Notes: generated by a model not told the origin, from the sequence alone. DNA of 35,434 bases from Acidobacteriota bacterium (GCA_003165465.1 PLUM01000100.1:1-35434), one strand, 5' to 3'. Positions 7,504-16,080 are shown, counted from the stretch's first letter. Numbers and translations are program-made.

Positions 7504-8211
7504 ATGACGATCACCGAAATATTCCGTTCCATACAGGGCGAAGGCGTGCGGGCCGGGCTGCCCTGCATTTTCGTGCGGCTTACCGGTTGCAACCTGCGCT
7601 GCACGTGGTGCGACACCGCGTACGCTTTCCACGGCGGCACGAAGATGAGCGTCGAGGAAGTTCTGGCGCGCGTGGAAGAGTTGTCCACGGTTCCGGCGCA
7701 GGGAAATTCGCAGGGCGCGGGGAGCGCGGAAAAACTTTCGCTGGTCGAGTTGACCGGGGGCGAGCCGCTGCTTCAGCCGGAAGCGATTCCACTGTCGCGG
7801 AAACTTGTGGACGCGGGCTATCGCGTGATGATCGAAACCAGCGGCGAGCGCCCGGTGTCCGCGCTGCCGCGCGAGGTCGTCAAGATTGTGGACGTGAAGT
7901 GCCCGGATTCCGGGGAAGCGAACACGTTCCTGATGGAAAATCTGGACGCGCTCGGCCGGGAAGACGAAATCAAATTCGTGATCTCGACGCGCCGCGATTA
8001 TGAATTCGCGCGCGACTTCACGCGGCAACACGGCCTGGCGGAGCGCGTCCATCAGGTGATCGTTTCTCCCGTTCATGCCGATCCCGAGGGCGCATGGCCG
8101 GGTATGAACGCGCGGGATCTGGCGGAGTGGATTCTGGAGGATGGTTTGCCGGTGCGCCTGGGACTGCAAATTCACAAATTCATCTGGCATCCGTCCACCC
8201 GCGGCGTTTAG
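7504..8211 (+). CDS. queE: 7-carboxy-7-deazaguanine synthase QueE (radical SAM)
   Basis: QueE turns 6-carboxytetrahydropterin into 7-carboxy-7-deazaguanine using S-adenosylmethionine and a [4Fe-4S] cluster. The N-terminus shows the family signature [21 protein letters not shown], followed by the radical-SAM motif CX3CX2C at C29, C33 and C36 (CNLRCTWC). The LTGGEPLLQ motif contacts SAM. At 235 residues the length is normal. The ATG has no obvious Shine-Dalgarno (GGCGCGGCATT upstream), and a 30 bp palindrome lies just before it. It acts between QueD and QueC, both encoded here. Confidence 0.95.
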   Translation: MTITEIFRSIQGEGVRAGLPCIFVRLTGCNLRCTWCDTAYAFHGGTKMSVEEVLARVEELSTVPAQGNSQGAGSAEKLSLVELTGGEPLLQPEAIPLSRKLVDAGYRVMIETSGERPVSALPREVVKIVDVKCPDSGEANTFLMENLDALGREDEIKFVISTRRDYEFARDFTRQHGLAERVHQVIVSPVHADPEGAWPGMNARDLAEWILEDGLPVRLGLQIHKFIWHPSTRGV

Positions 8212-8216
8212 ACTTT

Positions 8217-8360
8217 GCAGGTTGCGGAAAAACTCCCTACGTTTGTCATTCCGAGCGAAGCGAGGAATCTCTCTTCGTTTTACGCGTAAGAAAAGAAAGA
8301 GAGATTCCTCGCTTCGCTCGGAATGACAAAGGGGGCTGGGGGACTTTTTCCGCAGCCTGT
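8217..8360. repeat. long perfect inverted repeat between queE and queC
   Basis: Perfect 34 bp arms at 8242-8275 and 8297-8330 (GTCATTCCGAGCGAAG at the outer part of each arm) enclose a 21 nt loop. Outside them a second imperfect inverted pair, GTTGCGGAAAAACTCCC near 8220-8236 and GGGGACTTTTTCCGCAG near 8339-8355, extends the symmetry. The outer motif TTTTTCCGCAGCCTGT recurs at 14137-14152. This is a well-known class of dispersed palindrome (spurious translations give SERSEES and FRAKRGIS). It starts 5 nt after the queE stop codon. Confidence 0.9.
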
Positions 8361-8446
8361 TTGGCGGGGGATGTCACATTCAGCGCCGGTCCTGCATCAA
8401 ATATGCAGCATCCAGGCAAGCAGAAGAGGGCGAGGCGTATCGGGCC

Positions 8447-9148
8447 ATGAGCCGAGAAAAACCCAAAGCGGTGGCGCTCGTGAGTGGGGGGATGGACTCC
8501 TGCGTCACGGCGGCGATTGCGCGCGAGACGCATGATCTGGCCGTGGTCCACGCCAGTTATGGCCAGCGCACAGAGCGCCGCGAGCGGCAGGCGTTCGAGG
8601 GAATCGCCGATTTTTATGACGTGCGCGAGCGCCTGGTGGTCCAACTAAACCACTTTGCGCAAATCGGCGGCTCGGCCCTGACCGACGCGCACATCGCCGT
8701 GCCAGAGGGGCAAGCGGGAGCGCCTGTAGGCGGGAGTGAAATTCCTTCCACCTATGTTCCATTTCGCAATGCTCATTTCCTCTCGGTTGCGGTAAGCTGG
8801 GCGGAGGTCATCGGGGCCACGGCGATCTTCATTGGCGCGGTCGCGGAGGACAGTTCCGGGTATCCGGATTGCCGGCCGGAATATTACCGCGTGTTTCAGC
8901 AACTGGTGCGCGAGGGAACTCGGCCCGAGACGCAAATCGAAATTGTGACTCCGGTCATAGATATGCGAAAATGGGAGATCGTGAAGCGGGGCACGGAGTT
9001 GGGCGCGCCGCTGGACCGAACGTGGTCCTGCTACCAGTTTGAAGACGCCGCGTGCGGCGTGTGCGATAGTTGTCGTTTGCGGCTTAATGCCTTTGCCGAA
9101 GCAGGGATGAGCGATCCTATCGCTTATCAGGCCCGAGTTGAGAGATAA
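8447..9148 (+). CDS. queC: 7-cyano-7-deazaguanine (preQ0) synthase QueC
   Basis: QueC converts 7-carboxy-7-deazaguanine to preQ0 with ATP and ammonia. The PP-loop ATP motif SGGMDS is at residues 13-18 (LVSGGMDSCVT). STYVPFRNAHFLS and GAVAEDSSGYPDCRPEY are family landmarks. Four zinc-binding cysteines are present: C195, then C203, C206 and C209 in ACGVCDSC. The length of 233 residues is typical. The stop codon lies in the first copy of an exact 14 bp tandem duplication. With queD and queE it completes the route from dihydroneopterin triphosphate to preQ0; queF, tgt and queG/queH are not in the window. Confidence 0.95.
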   Translation: MSREKPKAVALVSGGMDSCVTAAIARETHDLAVVHASYGQRTERRERQAFEGIADFYDVRERLVVQLNHFAQIGGSALTDAHIAVPEGQAGAPVGGSEIPSTYVPFRNAHFLSVAVSWAEVIGATAIFIGAVAEDSSGYPDCRPEYYRVFQQLVREGTRPETQIEIVTPVIDMRKWEIVKRGTELGAPLDRTWSCYQFEDAACGVCDSCRLRLNAFAEAGMSDPIAYQARVER

Positions 9149-9164
9149 TTGTTGAGAGATAATT
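9137..9164 (+). repeat. exact tandem duplication of 14 bp at the queC stop codon
   Basis: GTTGAGAGATAATT occurs twice head to tail (9137-9150, 9151-9164). The first copy encodes the last two codons and TAA stop of queC; the second repeats them outside the gene in a different frame. It looks like a recent slippage or duplication event. Confidence 0.9.
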
Positions 9165-9223
9165 AATGAACCGCCCGGGTTACGTGCCGTGCGGATCTGC
9201 GTTGCCAGGAGGCAGTTAAGATC

Positions 9224-10399
9224 ATGAACCGAATGAAAGCATTCAGGATGGCAGTCATAATCGCGCTGATCGCCGGGACGATGGCGGCGTGGAAGGCACC
9301 TGCTGCCTACGCGCAAGGTGGATCGCTGTCGGGAACCGTGTACGACATGACCGGCAAACCCTACCCGGACGTTACGATCGCGATCAAAAACAATGAAAAC
9401 AATAAAGAAACCAACATCGTGACCGATGCCAAGGGGCACTACACGATGCCCGGTCTGATCGGCGGAACCTACAACGTCGACCTGAAGGGCAAGGACAAAG
9501 ACCAGAAGGAAATGCTCCTTTACCAAACGGGATTGAAGATTACGGCCGGCACCTCTCCTGTGTTCGACATCAACCTGAAGGAACTTCAGGAGCAGGGCAA
9601 GCTCGCCGCCGTCGATGCGGAAAGAAAGCGCCAGGAAGCGGAACAGCAGTTTCAGGCGTTGAAGACTCATTATGACGCCGGCATCGCGGCGATCGAGCAG
9701 ATGAAGGCCGCGCAGGCGAAGCTGGCGCAGACGCCGAAAGAGCAGCAGGATCCGGTTAAGGACCAGATTACGCAGGCCGGAAGCACGGCGGTTACGGAAC
9801 TCTCCGCCGCGCTGGCGCTCGAGAAGCCGGAAGACGCCAACCGCTCCATCGTTTTGTCCCGGCTGGGCGAAGCCTATGAGAGCATGAGCAAATGGCAGGA
9901 GGCCTCGGACACCTATCAGAAGGCGATCGCATTGAAGCCGGACGCCGCCGCCAATTACAACAACCTCGGAAACGATCTGGCGAAGCTCGGGAAAGTTGAC
10001 GACGCCCGTGCAGCCTACCAAAAATATGTCGACCTAAAACCCGACGACGCCGCGCTGGCATGGCGCAATTTCGGGACCGTGCTCTACAACTCAAACCGCA
10101 TGAAGGAAGCGATCGAGCCGCTGCAAAAGGCCACTACGCTCGATCCGAAGAACGCAACGGCCTGGCTGCTTCTCGGAATCGCCATGGTCAACACCATGGA
10201 GTTCAAGACCGAGGGCGATAAGATCACTCCCTTGATTAAGCCGGGCACGATTGAAGCGTACCAGCATGCCATCGACCTCGATCCGAACGGCCCGATCGGC
10301 GCGCAGGCCAAGCAGGGTCTGGATTCCCTGCAAGCGATGGGCATTGGCATCACTACAAAAATCGGACAGGCGCCACCCAAGTCCACGAAGAAAAAGTAA
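9224..10399 (+). CDS. secreted TPR protein with carboxypeptidase-regulatory-like domain
   Basis: This 391-residue protein has a signal peptide (residues 1-31, ending AAYAQ). An Ig-like carboxypeptidase-regulatory domain follows (about 33-95: GSLSGTVYDMTGKPYPDVTIAIKN and TDAKGHYTMPGLIGGTYNVDLKG). Next is a charged Gln/Glu-rich helix that looks like a coiled coil (about 120-170). At least three TPR repeats lie between about 205 and 330 (YESMSKWQEASDTYQKAIAL, NDLAKLGKVDDARAAYQKYV, VLYNSNRMKEAIEPLQKATT). The protein is probably a periplasmic or surface scaffold; no enzymatic motif is visible. AGGAGG (9207-9212) lies 11 nt before the ATG, a rather long gap; an ATG at 9233 is an alternative. A strong terminator follows. 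Confidence 0.88.
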   Translation: MNRMKAFRMAVIIALIAGTMAAWKAPAAYAQGGSLSGTVYDMTGKPYPDVTIAIKNNENNKETNIVTDAKGHYTMPGLIGGTYNVDLKGKDKDQKEMLLYQTGLKITAGTSPVFDINLKELQEQGKLAAVDAERKRQEAEQQFQALKTHYDAGIAAIEQMKAAQAKLAQTPKEQQDPVKDQITQAGSTAVTELSAALALEKPEDANRSIVLSRLGEAYESMSKWQEASDTYQKAIALKPDAAANYNNLGNDLAKLGKVDDARAAYQKYVDLKPDDAALAWRNFGTVLYNSNRMKEAIEPLQKATTLDPKNATAWLLLGIAMVNTMEFKTEGDKITPLIKPGTIEAYQHAIDLDPNGPIGAQAKQGLDSLQAMGIGITTKIGQAPPKSTKKK

Positions 10400-10424
10400 C
10401 AGCCGTAATTTCCAAGTCTCGAAT

Positions 10425-10470
10425 GCGCGATCGGGCCGGCGATACCGGTCCGGTCGCGCGTTTTTATTTT
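10425..10470 (+). terminator. intrinsic terminator after the TPR protein gene
   Basis: A 15 bp stem forms between GCGCGATCGGGCCGG (10425-10439) and CCGGTCCGGTCGCGC (10445-10459), with G-T wobbles. The loop is 5 nt, and GTTTTTATTTT follows. Confidence 0.88.
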
Positions 10471-10628
10471 CACCGGGGAAAAGTTAAAACGGTCGCCATA
10501 CGGACAGGCCGGTGAACCGCGGCGTGCCGGTCGACGGGCGCTGGAGAGGCACAGGACAACAACGGCAAGGTTCGCGTTTTTAGCGGCTTTAATGGTATGT
10601 TTGAAAAAATTGTGCGGGAGACATTTGG

Positions 10629-11657
10629 ATGGCTGAAAAATCAACTTTGGTCCTTGTCACTGGGGCGGGCGGATTTATTGGAGGAAGTCTGGTCGCGAGC
10701 CTTCGCGCGCGCGGCCACCAGCGGATCAGGGCGGTGGACATCAAGCCGTTCGAGGCGTGGTACCAGCGCTTCGACGACGTTGAGAATCTTTCCCTGGATT
10801 TGAATCTCAAGGAAAATTGCGAGAGGGCCGCCGAGGGCGCCGGGAACATTTACAATCTCGCGGCCAACATGGGCGGGATGGGATTCATCGAGCACAACAA
10901 GGCGTTGTGCATGCTATCCGTGCTGATCAATACGCACATGCTGCAGGCGGCGGTGAAGTATGGCGCGCGGAGATTTTTCTATTCGTCTTCCGCATGCGTC
11001 TACAACGGCGATAAACAGACCTCGTTCGAAGCCACGTCGCTCAAGGAAGAAGACGCGTATCCGGCCCTCGCGGAAGACGGCTACGGCTGGGAAAAACTAT
11101 TTTCCGAGCGCATGTGCCGCCACTTCCGCGAGGATTACGGCCTCTACACGCGAGTGGCCCGTTTTCATAACGTTTATGGACCCTGGGGAACCTGGTATGG
11201 CGGGCGTGAGAAGGCTCCCGCGGCGATCTGCCGCAAGGTGATCGAAGCGAAAATTTCCGGCAAGCACGAAATCGGAATCTGGGGGCCGGGGAATCAGGAG
11301 CGCAGCTTCATGTACATCGACGACTGCATCAAGGGCGTCGATCTGATCATGAATTCCGGGATTCTGGAGCCGATCAATCTGGGATCGAGCGAGGCCGTGA
11401 CCATCAATCAACTGGTGGATATGGCGGAGGACATTGCCGGAATCAAGCTGAAACGCAATTACGATCTGACCGCGCCCAAGGGCGTGAATGGACGCAACAG
11501 CGATAACACGCTCATCCAGAAATATCTGTATTGGGAGCCGGACACTTCCCTGAGAGCGGGCCTCGAAAAAACCTATCGGTGGATCCACGACCAGTATCTG
11601 GCGCGCGAGAGGGGCGAAGCGGGAGTCGTTCGCGAGCCCGTGGCGGATGCAAGGTAG
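10629..11657 (+). CDS. NAD-dependent epimerase, GDP-mannose 3,5-epimerase-like
   Basis: This 342-residue member of the extended short-chain dehydrogenase family binds NAD through TGAGGFIGG (residues 11-19). The stretch NLAANMGGMGFIEHN is very close to the signature of GDP-D-mannose 3',5'-epimerase. The SSSACVY segment and the catalytic YGWEK motif (Tyr and Lys) follow, then RFHNVYGPWGTWYGGREKAPAA and RSFMYIDDC. The plant enzyme makes GDP-L-galactose; bacterial relatives act on nucleotide sugars for surface glycans, so the exact product is inferred. GGGAGA precedes the ATG at 6-7 nt. It stands alone between a terminator and a palindromic element, with no other glycan genes adjacent. Confidence 0.87.
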   Translation: MAEKSTLVLVTGAGGFIGGSLVASLRARGHQRIRAVDIKPFEAWYQRFDDVENLSLDLNLKENCERAAEGAGNIYNLAANMGGMGFIEHNKALCMLSVLINTHMLQAAVKYGARRFFYSSSACVYNGDKQTSFEATSLKEEDAYPALAEDGYGWEKLFSERMCRHFREDYGLYTRVARFHNVYGPWGTWYGGREKAPAAICRKVIEAKISGKHEIGIWGPGNQERSFMYIDDCIKGVDLIMNSGILEPINLGSSEAVTINQLVDMAEDIAGIKLKRNYDLTAPKGVNGRNSDNTLIQKYLYWEPDTSLRAGLEKTYRWIHDQYLARERGEAGVVREPVADAR

Positions 11658-11663
11658 TGTTTT

Positions 11664-11746
11664 TAGTAGCACAGGCTTCAGCCTGTGTTCTTTTGACCTT
11701 AGCTTGTCACAAACCAAAACCACACAGGCTGAAGCCTGTGCCACGG
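11664..11746. repeat. palindrome-doublet element 1
   Basis: Left unit CACAGGCTTCAGCCTGTG (11670-11687) and right unit CACAGGCTGAAGCCTGTG (11723-11740) are each self-complementary and are inverted copies of each other. The left border AGTAGCAC starts 7 nt after the epimerase stop codon. The left hairpin is followed by TTCTTTTGACCTT, so transcripts from the left meet a terminator-like structure. Confidence 0.9.
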
Positions 11747-11793
11747 AACTCTTATTACCCTGAAACCATCAAATAGAGATAAAATACAGGACA

Positions 11794-14031
11794 ATGTCCT
11801 CGCTTGAAAAACCGGCAGGATTGACTTCGCCCGTTGGCGGCAAGACGGAGCGCACGACGAAGGCGCTGCAAGCGCGTTTTCTCGAGCTGGTGGAAAAAGT
11901 GCGGCAAACGCGCCCGGCCAGCGACATCGATCTCCTGCGGCGCTCCTTTGAGTTTGCGGCCGAGCAGCACCGCACGCAATTGCGCAAGTCGGGCGATCCC
12001 TACCTGTCGCATCCCCTGGAAGTCGCGCACATCCTCGCGGACATGAAGCTGGACATCACGACGCTGTGCGCCGCGCTCCTGCACGACGTGGTCGAGGATA
12101 CGCGCATTTCCTCGGCGCGCATTGCCGAACGCTTCGGGCCGGATATTGCGCATCTCGTCGAAGGCGTCACGAAAATCAACCGCCTGGACCTCCTGGCCCC
12201 CGAAACGCGCCAGGCGGAGAACGTCCGCAAAATGTTGCTCGCCATGGTGAACGACGTGCGCGTCGTGGTCGTGAAGCTGGCCGACCGGCTTCACAACATG
12301 CGCACGCTTAGTTTTCTCTCCCCGGAAAAGCAGCAGCGCATCGCGCGCGAGACGCTCGACATTTACTCGCCCATCGCGCACCGCCTGGGAATGGGCCTCA
12401 TCCGCGGAGAGCTCGAGGACCTAGCCTTCAGCTACCTGGAACCCGAGGCTTTTCAGGAGTTGCAGAATACGGTCGTCGCCAAGCGGAAGGAATTCGAGGC
12501 GTTTCTCGCGGACTTGAAGGACACGATTCGCAAGCGGCTGGATGAAAACGGAATTGCCGCCGAGGTCGATGGCCGCGTGAAGCGGCTCTATTCCATTCAC
12601 CAGAAAAGTTTGCGGGATCACCGCACGGTCGATCAAATTTACGACCTGCTCGCGATTCGCATCATTACCGACACAATTCGCAACTGCTATGCCGCGCTCG
12701 GCGTGATCCATCAGGCGTGGCGCCCCGTCCCCGGCCGGTTCAAGGATTACATCGCCATGCCGCGGCCAAACCTTTACCAGTCGCTGCACACGACGGTGAT
12801 CCATGCGGGGCAGACGTTCGAAGTACAGATTCGCACGCAGGAAATGCACCGCATCGCCGAGCAGGGAGTGGCCGCGCACTGGAGATATAAGGACGGCAAG
12901 GACGTATCGGACGCGGACGATCAGCGCATTTTGTGGATGCGCCAGCTCATCGAATGGGTCAAGGAAATGCAGGAGCCGTCGGAATTCATGTCCACGCTCA
13001 AGGTGGACCTGTACCCCGAGGAAGTGTACGCGTTCACGCCGAAGGGGAAAGTGCTGGCGCTGCCGCGCGGGGCGACACCCGTGGATTTTGCGTACGCCGT
13101 GCACACCGAAGTCGGCAATCAGTGCATTGGCGCGAAGGTGAACGGGCAGATCGTTCCGTTGAGGCATCGCCTGTCGAATGGCGACGTGGTCGAGATTCTG
13201 ACGCAGAAGGGCCACGTGCCCAGCCGGGACTGGCTGAATTTCGTGCGCACCTCGCGCGCGCGCAGCAAGGTCCGGCACCACATCAATTTCATCGAGCGCG
13301 GCCAGGCGACCGAGGTCGGCAGGCGCTTGCTCGAACGCGAAGCGCGGCAAGTGGGCCGCAGCCTGAAGAAAATTCCCGAGGCGGAACTGCTGCGCGTTGC
13401 CACCGAATACGGCTGCGCGAAGCTCGAGGATTTGTTCGCGGACCTGGGCTATGGGAAATTTTCAGCGCGCCAGATTATTTCCAATGCGCTGGGCGAGCCG
13501 CTCGCTCCGGCCAAGCCCGAGGGCGCGAAGGAAGAGCCGCCCGCGCGCCTCGTCTCGACCGTCAAACGGATGCTGGGCGTGGGCGAGGCGGCGTTGCAGG
13601 TTGGCGGGCAGGGCGACCTGCTGGTGTTTCGCGCCAAGTGCTGCAACCCGATCCCTGGAGATGAGATTATCGGATACGTCACGCGCGGACGCGGCGTCGC
13701 GGTCCATTCGAAAGCGTGCCCCAACGTCCAGAATTTGCTCTATCAGGCGGAACGGCGGATCGACGTGGTGTGGGGCGGCGCGACCGAATCCGCCTATCCC
13801 GTCACGTTGCTGATCCGCGCGCAGGACCGCCCCGGAATGCTCGCCGACATTACCACCGTCATCAGCGATACCGGCTCGAACATTCGCACCCTTGGCAGCC
13901 ATCCCGATAACCTGCACGCCCGCATAGATCTCACGCTGGAAATCACCGACCGCAAGCAGCTCGAACGCATCATTGCCAATATCCGCAAAATCTCCGGCGT
14001 GTTTGGCGTCGAACGCCTGTACAACGTCTGA
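11794..14031 (+). CDS. rel: bifunctional (p)ppGpp synthetase/hydrolase (RelA/SpoT family)
   Basis: Rel makes and degrades the alarmone (p)ppGpp in the stringent response. All expected parts are present in this 745-residue protein. The HD hydrolase domain (about 45-200) has SHPLEVA and LLHDVVEDT, with the HD pair at 97-98. The synthetase domain (about 240-350) has VKRLYSIHQKS, DLLAIRIIT and RFKDYIAMPRPNLYQSLHT. A TGS domain (about 405-465, VYAFTPKGKVLALPRGATPVDFAY) and a C-terminal ACT domain (about 665-745, LLIRAQDRPGMLADITTVIS) follow. The intact HD site supports hydrolase activity, and the RFKD form is that of bifunctional enzymes. AGGA precedes the ATG. The gene is flanked on both sides by palindrome-doublet elements. 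Confidence 0.96.
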   Translation: MSSLEKPAGLTSPVGGKTERTTKALQARFLELVEKVRQTRPASDIDLLRRSFEFAAEQHRTQLRKSGDPYLSHPLEVAHILADMKLDITTLCAALLHDVVEDTRISSARIAERFGPDIAHLVEGVTKINRLDLLAPETRQAENVRKMLLAMVNDVRVVVVKLADRLHNMRTLSFLSPEKQQRIARETLDIYSPIAHRLGMGLIRGELEDLAFSYLEPEAFQELQNTVVAKRKEFEAFLADLKDTIRKRLDENGIAAEVDGRVKRLYSIHQKSLRDHRTVDQIYDLLAIRIITDTIRNCYAALGVIHQAWRPVPGRFKDYIAMPRPNLYQSLHTTVIHAGQTFEVQIRTQEMHRIAEQGVAAHWRYKDGKDVSDADDQRILWMRQLIEWVKEMQEPSEFMSTLKVDLYPEEVYAFTPKGKVLALPRGATPVDFAYAVHTEVGNQCIGAKVNGQIVPLRHRLSNGDVVEILTQKGHVPSRDWLNFVRTSRARSKVRHHINFIERGQATEVGRRLLEREARQVGRSLKKIPEAELLRVATEYGCAKLEDLFADLGYGKFSARQIISNALGEPLAPAKPEGAKEEPPARLVSTVKRMLGVGEAALQVGGQGDLLVFRAKCCNPIPGDEIIGYVTRGRGVAVHSKACPNVQNLLYQAERRIDVVWGGATESAYPVTLLIRAQDRPGMLADITTVISDTGSNIRTLGSHPDNLHARIDLTLEITDRKQLERIIANIRKISGVFGVERLYNV

Positions 14032-14038
14032 GCGTTTT

Positions 14039-14136
14039 TAGTAGTACAGGCACTCTGCCTGTGCGGTTTTTCCAATCCATGGCGTCATGGCTGGGCGAAA
14101 ATTTAGAAAGCCACACAGGCAGAGTGCCTGTGCTAT
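14039..14136. repeat. palindrome-doublet element 2 (variant core)
   Basis: Left unit ACAGGCACTCTGCCTGTG (14046-14063) and right unit CACAGGCAGAGTGCCTGT (14114-14131) are inverted copies with a changed core, ACTCT in place of TTCA. The stem arms CAGGC/GCCTG are retained. The left hairpin is followed by CGGTTTTTCC. It begins 7 nt after the rel stop codon; the spacer is unrelated to the other copies. Confidence 0.88.
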
Positions 14137-14180
14137 TTTTTCCGCAGCCTGTCTAGCGGTTGGCTGTTTCGAAGTCGAGT

Positions 14181-14210
14181 TGCCACACAGGCTCTGAAGC
14201 CTGTCCTACC
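14181..14210. repeat. half copy of the palindrome-doublet element
   Basis: A single unit ACAGGCTCTGAAGCCTGT (14187-14204) with border CCTACC, lacking its partner. It lies 45 nt beyond element 2 and upstream of the small lipoprotein gene; probably a decayed or truncated copy. Confidence 0.7.
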
Positions 14211-14267
14211 ACTCTTCCCCGGTTAATCTTCGAGGCACACGCAGGTTCCGCCCTCTCTTCTCTCGGT

Positions 14268-14273
14268 TACAAT
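14268..14273 (+). promoter_or_regulatory. -10 box (TACAAT) placed for a leaderless transcript
   Basis: TACAAT is followed by six bases (GTAAAC) and then ATG at 14280, the same geometry as upstream of the HicB-like gene. No Shine-Dalgarno is visible, and no clear -35 was found. Confidence 0.4.
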
Positions 14274-14279
14274 GTAAAC

Positions 14280-14918
14280 ATGCCCTCTCGACGTTCATGG
14301 CGTTTGCGCCGTGGCAGTTATGCGCCATTTGGTTTGTTGCTCGTGTTGGCCATACTCGCTTGCTCCTGCAAGCCCGCCAAGACCAAAGAGGAGACCGAGC
14401 AAGACAAACAGATGGCCCTGTGGCTCGATACTGTCCCGCAATTGAAGCCCCTGAACATGACGAACGCGGAGATCGTCGAACTGAACAAAATGCACGAAGC
14501 CGGCCTTACCGATCCATCCGCGGCTGAGTTGATCCAGCTATCGCGCGACCACAAGGTGCCTTTCACCGAGGGCCAATCCGTCGCCGACCTGCTCAACACC
14601 GGCTTGACGGAAACGACCGTCATGCAACTTGCGCGCCTCAATCAATTGGGCCCGTGGGCCGGTGAGGCTCAAGTGATGCGTCTGGCGGGCCTTACCGAAA
14701 AAATCATTCTGGCCGTCGCGCAACGCCGGTCGCGGAATCTGTTTGTGCTCTCCGGCAAGAGGCTTGGAGAATTGAGGAACGCCGGCGCGACCGAGGCGAA
14801 GATTCTGATGATGGTTGAGAACGGCGATTCCGATCAGGTCGCCGCCAAATACATTGCGCAGCGCAGCGCCGCCGCCGGCGGCCATTCCTTCGTATCCGCG
14901 AGGCATGGCAATCGCTGA
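14280..14918 (+). CDS. putative lipoprotein, unknown function
   Basis: This 212-residue protein starts at ATG 14280; a longer in-frame extension upstream runs through a repeat and is unlikely. The basic N-terminus and hydrophobic stretch (YAPFGLLLVLAILACSC) end in cysteines that could be lipidated (ILAC), though the lipobox is not ideal. The mature part is largely helical and contains short recurring helix-turn units around G-L-T-x: AGLTDPSAAELIQLSR, TGLTETTVMQLARLN, AGLTEKIILAVAQR and AGATEAKILMMVEN. These look like four degenerate repeats of about 35-45 residues. I do not recognise the family. A TACAAT box immediately upstream suggests a leaderless mRNA. Confidence 0.75.
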   Translation: MPSRRSWRLRRGSYAPFGLLLVLAILACSCKPAKTKEETEQDKQMALWLDTVPQLKPLNMTNAEIVELNKMHEAGLTDPSAAELIQLSRDHKVPFTEGQSVADLLNTGLTETTVMQLARLNQLGPWAGEAQVMRLAGLTEKIILAVAQRRSRNLFVLSGKRLGELRNAGATEAKILMMVENGDSDQVAAKYIAQRSAAAGGHSFVSARHGNR

Positions 14919-15035
14919 CGGTTTTCCGAATTTCACTTTTCATTTTACGGCGGCCCGCTTCCTGTATATCCTCAAAGGCTGAAATAGAATTCATCGGCGC
15001 GCGCATGGCGTGTGCGAGCGGAATTTGTGAGCCTC

Positions 15036-15641
15036 ATGAAGCTTGAAATCGTACAGGCCGGAAACCCCGTCTTGCGGCAGCGCGCCCGCCCGTTGAGCGT
15101 CGAGGAAATTCGCGGCTCCGAAATCCGGAAATTGATCGAGTCCATGCGGGAGTGCATGCACGAAGCGCCGGGCGTAGGCCTTGCTGCGCCGCAGGTGGGA
15201 CTCACGCTGCAACTCGCGGTCATCGAGGACCGTGAAAAATATCACAAGGACGTTCCGGAAGAGCAGTTGCGGGAGCGGGAGCGCCGCCCCGTGCCATTTC
15301 ACGCGATTATTAATCCATCGATCGAGGCCATCGGCGAGGAAAAGACCGAGTTCTTCGAGGGCTGCCTGAGCGTATCCGGCTATTCGGCGCTGGTGTCTCG
15401 CGCGCGCGCGGTGCGCGTCACCTGCCTGGACGAAAACGGACAGCGCAAAATCATCGAAGCCTCGGGCTGGTACGCGCGAATCCTGCAGCACGAGATCGAT
15501 CACCTGAACGGCATGCTCTATATCGATCGCATGAAGACGCGTTCCTTCACCTCAATGGAAAATTGGGTCGAGTTCTGGAAGGGCAAGCCGGTGAGCGCAA
15601 TCCAGTCGCAACTCGAATTGGAATCGAGCGGCCGCTTTTGA
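15036..15641 (+). CDS. def: peptide deformylase
   Basis: Peptide deformylase removes the N-formyl group from new proteins using a metal ion. All three motifs are present in this 201-residue protein, numbered from ATG 15036: [10 protein letters not shown] (46-55), EGCLSV with metal ligand C110, and HEIDH (152-156) with the catalytic Glu153 and two His ligands. Between motifs 1 and 2 an insertion of about 20 charged residues ([18 protein letters not shown]) makes it longer than the E. coli enzyme. A GTG at 15012 is an alternative start. The methionyl-tRNA formyltransferase gene that often follows is absent; a RidA gene comes next. Confidence 0.95.
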   Translation: MKLEIVQAGNPVLRQRARPLSVEEIRGSEIRKLIESMRECMHEAPGVGLAAPQVGLTLQLAVIEDREKYHKDVPEEQLRERERRPVPFHAIINPSIEAIGEEKTEFFEGCLSVSGYSALVSRARAVRVTCLDENGQRKIIEASGWYARILQHEIDHLNGMLYIDRMKTRSFTSMENWVEFWKGKPVSAIQSQLELESSGRF

Positions 15642-15702
15642 ATTGCATTTGGAAGCAGGGAGCAATACATTTGCCGCGAAAGCGGCGCAACAGGAGAATC
15701 GC

Positions 15703-16080
15703 ATGATCGAAGTCGTTGCAACCGACCGGGGCCCCAAGGCCATTGGCCCCTATTCGCAGGCCATTCGTGCAAATGGATTTGTGTTTCTTTCGGGGCAAAT
15801 CCCGCTCGATCCGAAAACGCAGCAAATTGTGGAAGGCGACGCGGCCGCGCAGACCGAGCGAGTGCTAGAAAATCTGAAGGGCGTCGTGGAAGCGGCGGGC
15901 TCGTCCCTTCAGCGCGTGGTGAAGACCACCGTATTTCTGGCCGACATGAACGATTTTGCGGCGATGAACGAAGTCTACTCGCGCTATTTCGTCCTGCACC
16001 CTCCGGCGCGTTCAACCGTCGAGGTGTCGAGACTTCCGAAAAATGTGCGCGTCGAAATCGAATTGATCGCCGTGCTCTGA
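15703..16080 (+). CDS. ridA: RidA family enamine/imine deaminase
   Basis: RidA hydrolyses reactive enamine/imine intermediates released by pyridoxal-phosphate enzymes. The 125-residue sequence shows the classical pattern: [56 protein letters not shown], the conserved Arg of [13 protein letters not shown], and VEIELIAV at the end. The ATG at 15703 has AGGAGA eight nt upstream; an upstream extension of the frame is not needed. It lies 61 nt after def on the same strand. Confidence 0.93.
   Translation: MIEVVATDRGPKAIGPYSQAIRANGFVFLSGQIPLDPKTQQIVEGDAAAQTERVLENLKGVVEAAGSSLQRVVKTTVFLADMNDFAAMNEVYSRYFVLHPPARSTVEVSRLPKNVRVEIELIAVL

Noticed and set aside
8645-10021. Minus-strand open frame of about 460 codons across queC and the TPR gene
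   Set aside because: It spans two well-supported plus-strand genes and has no recognisable motif.
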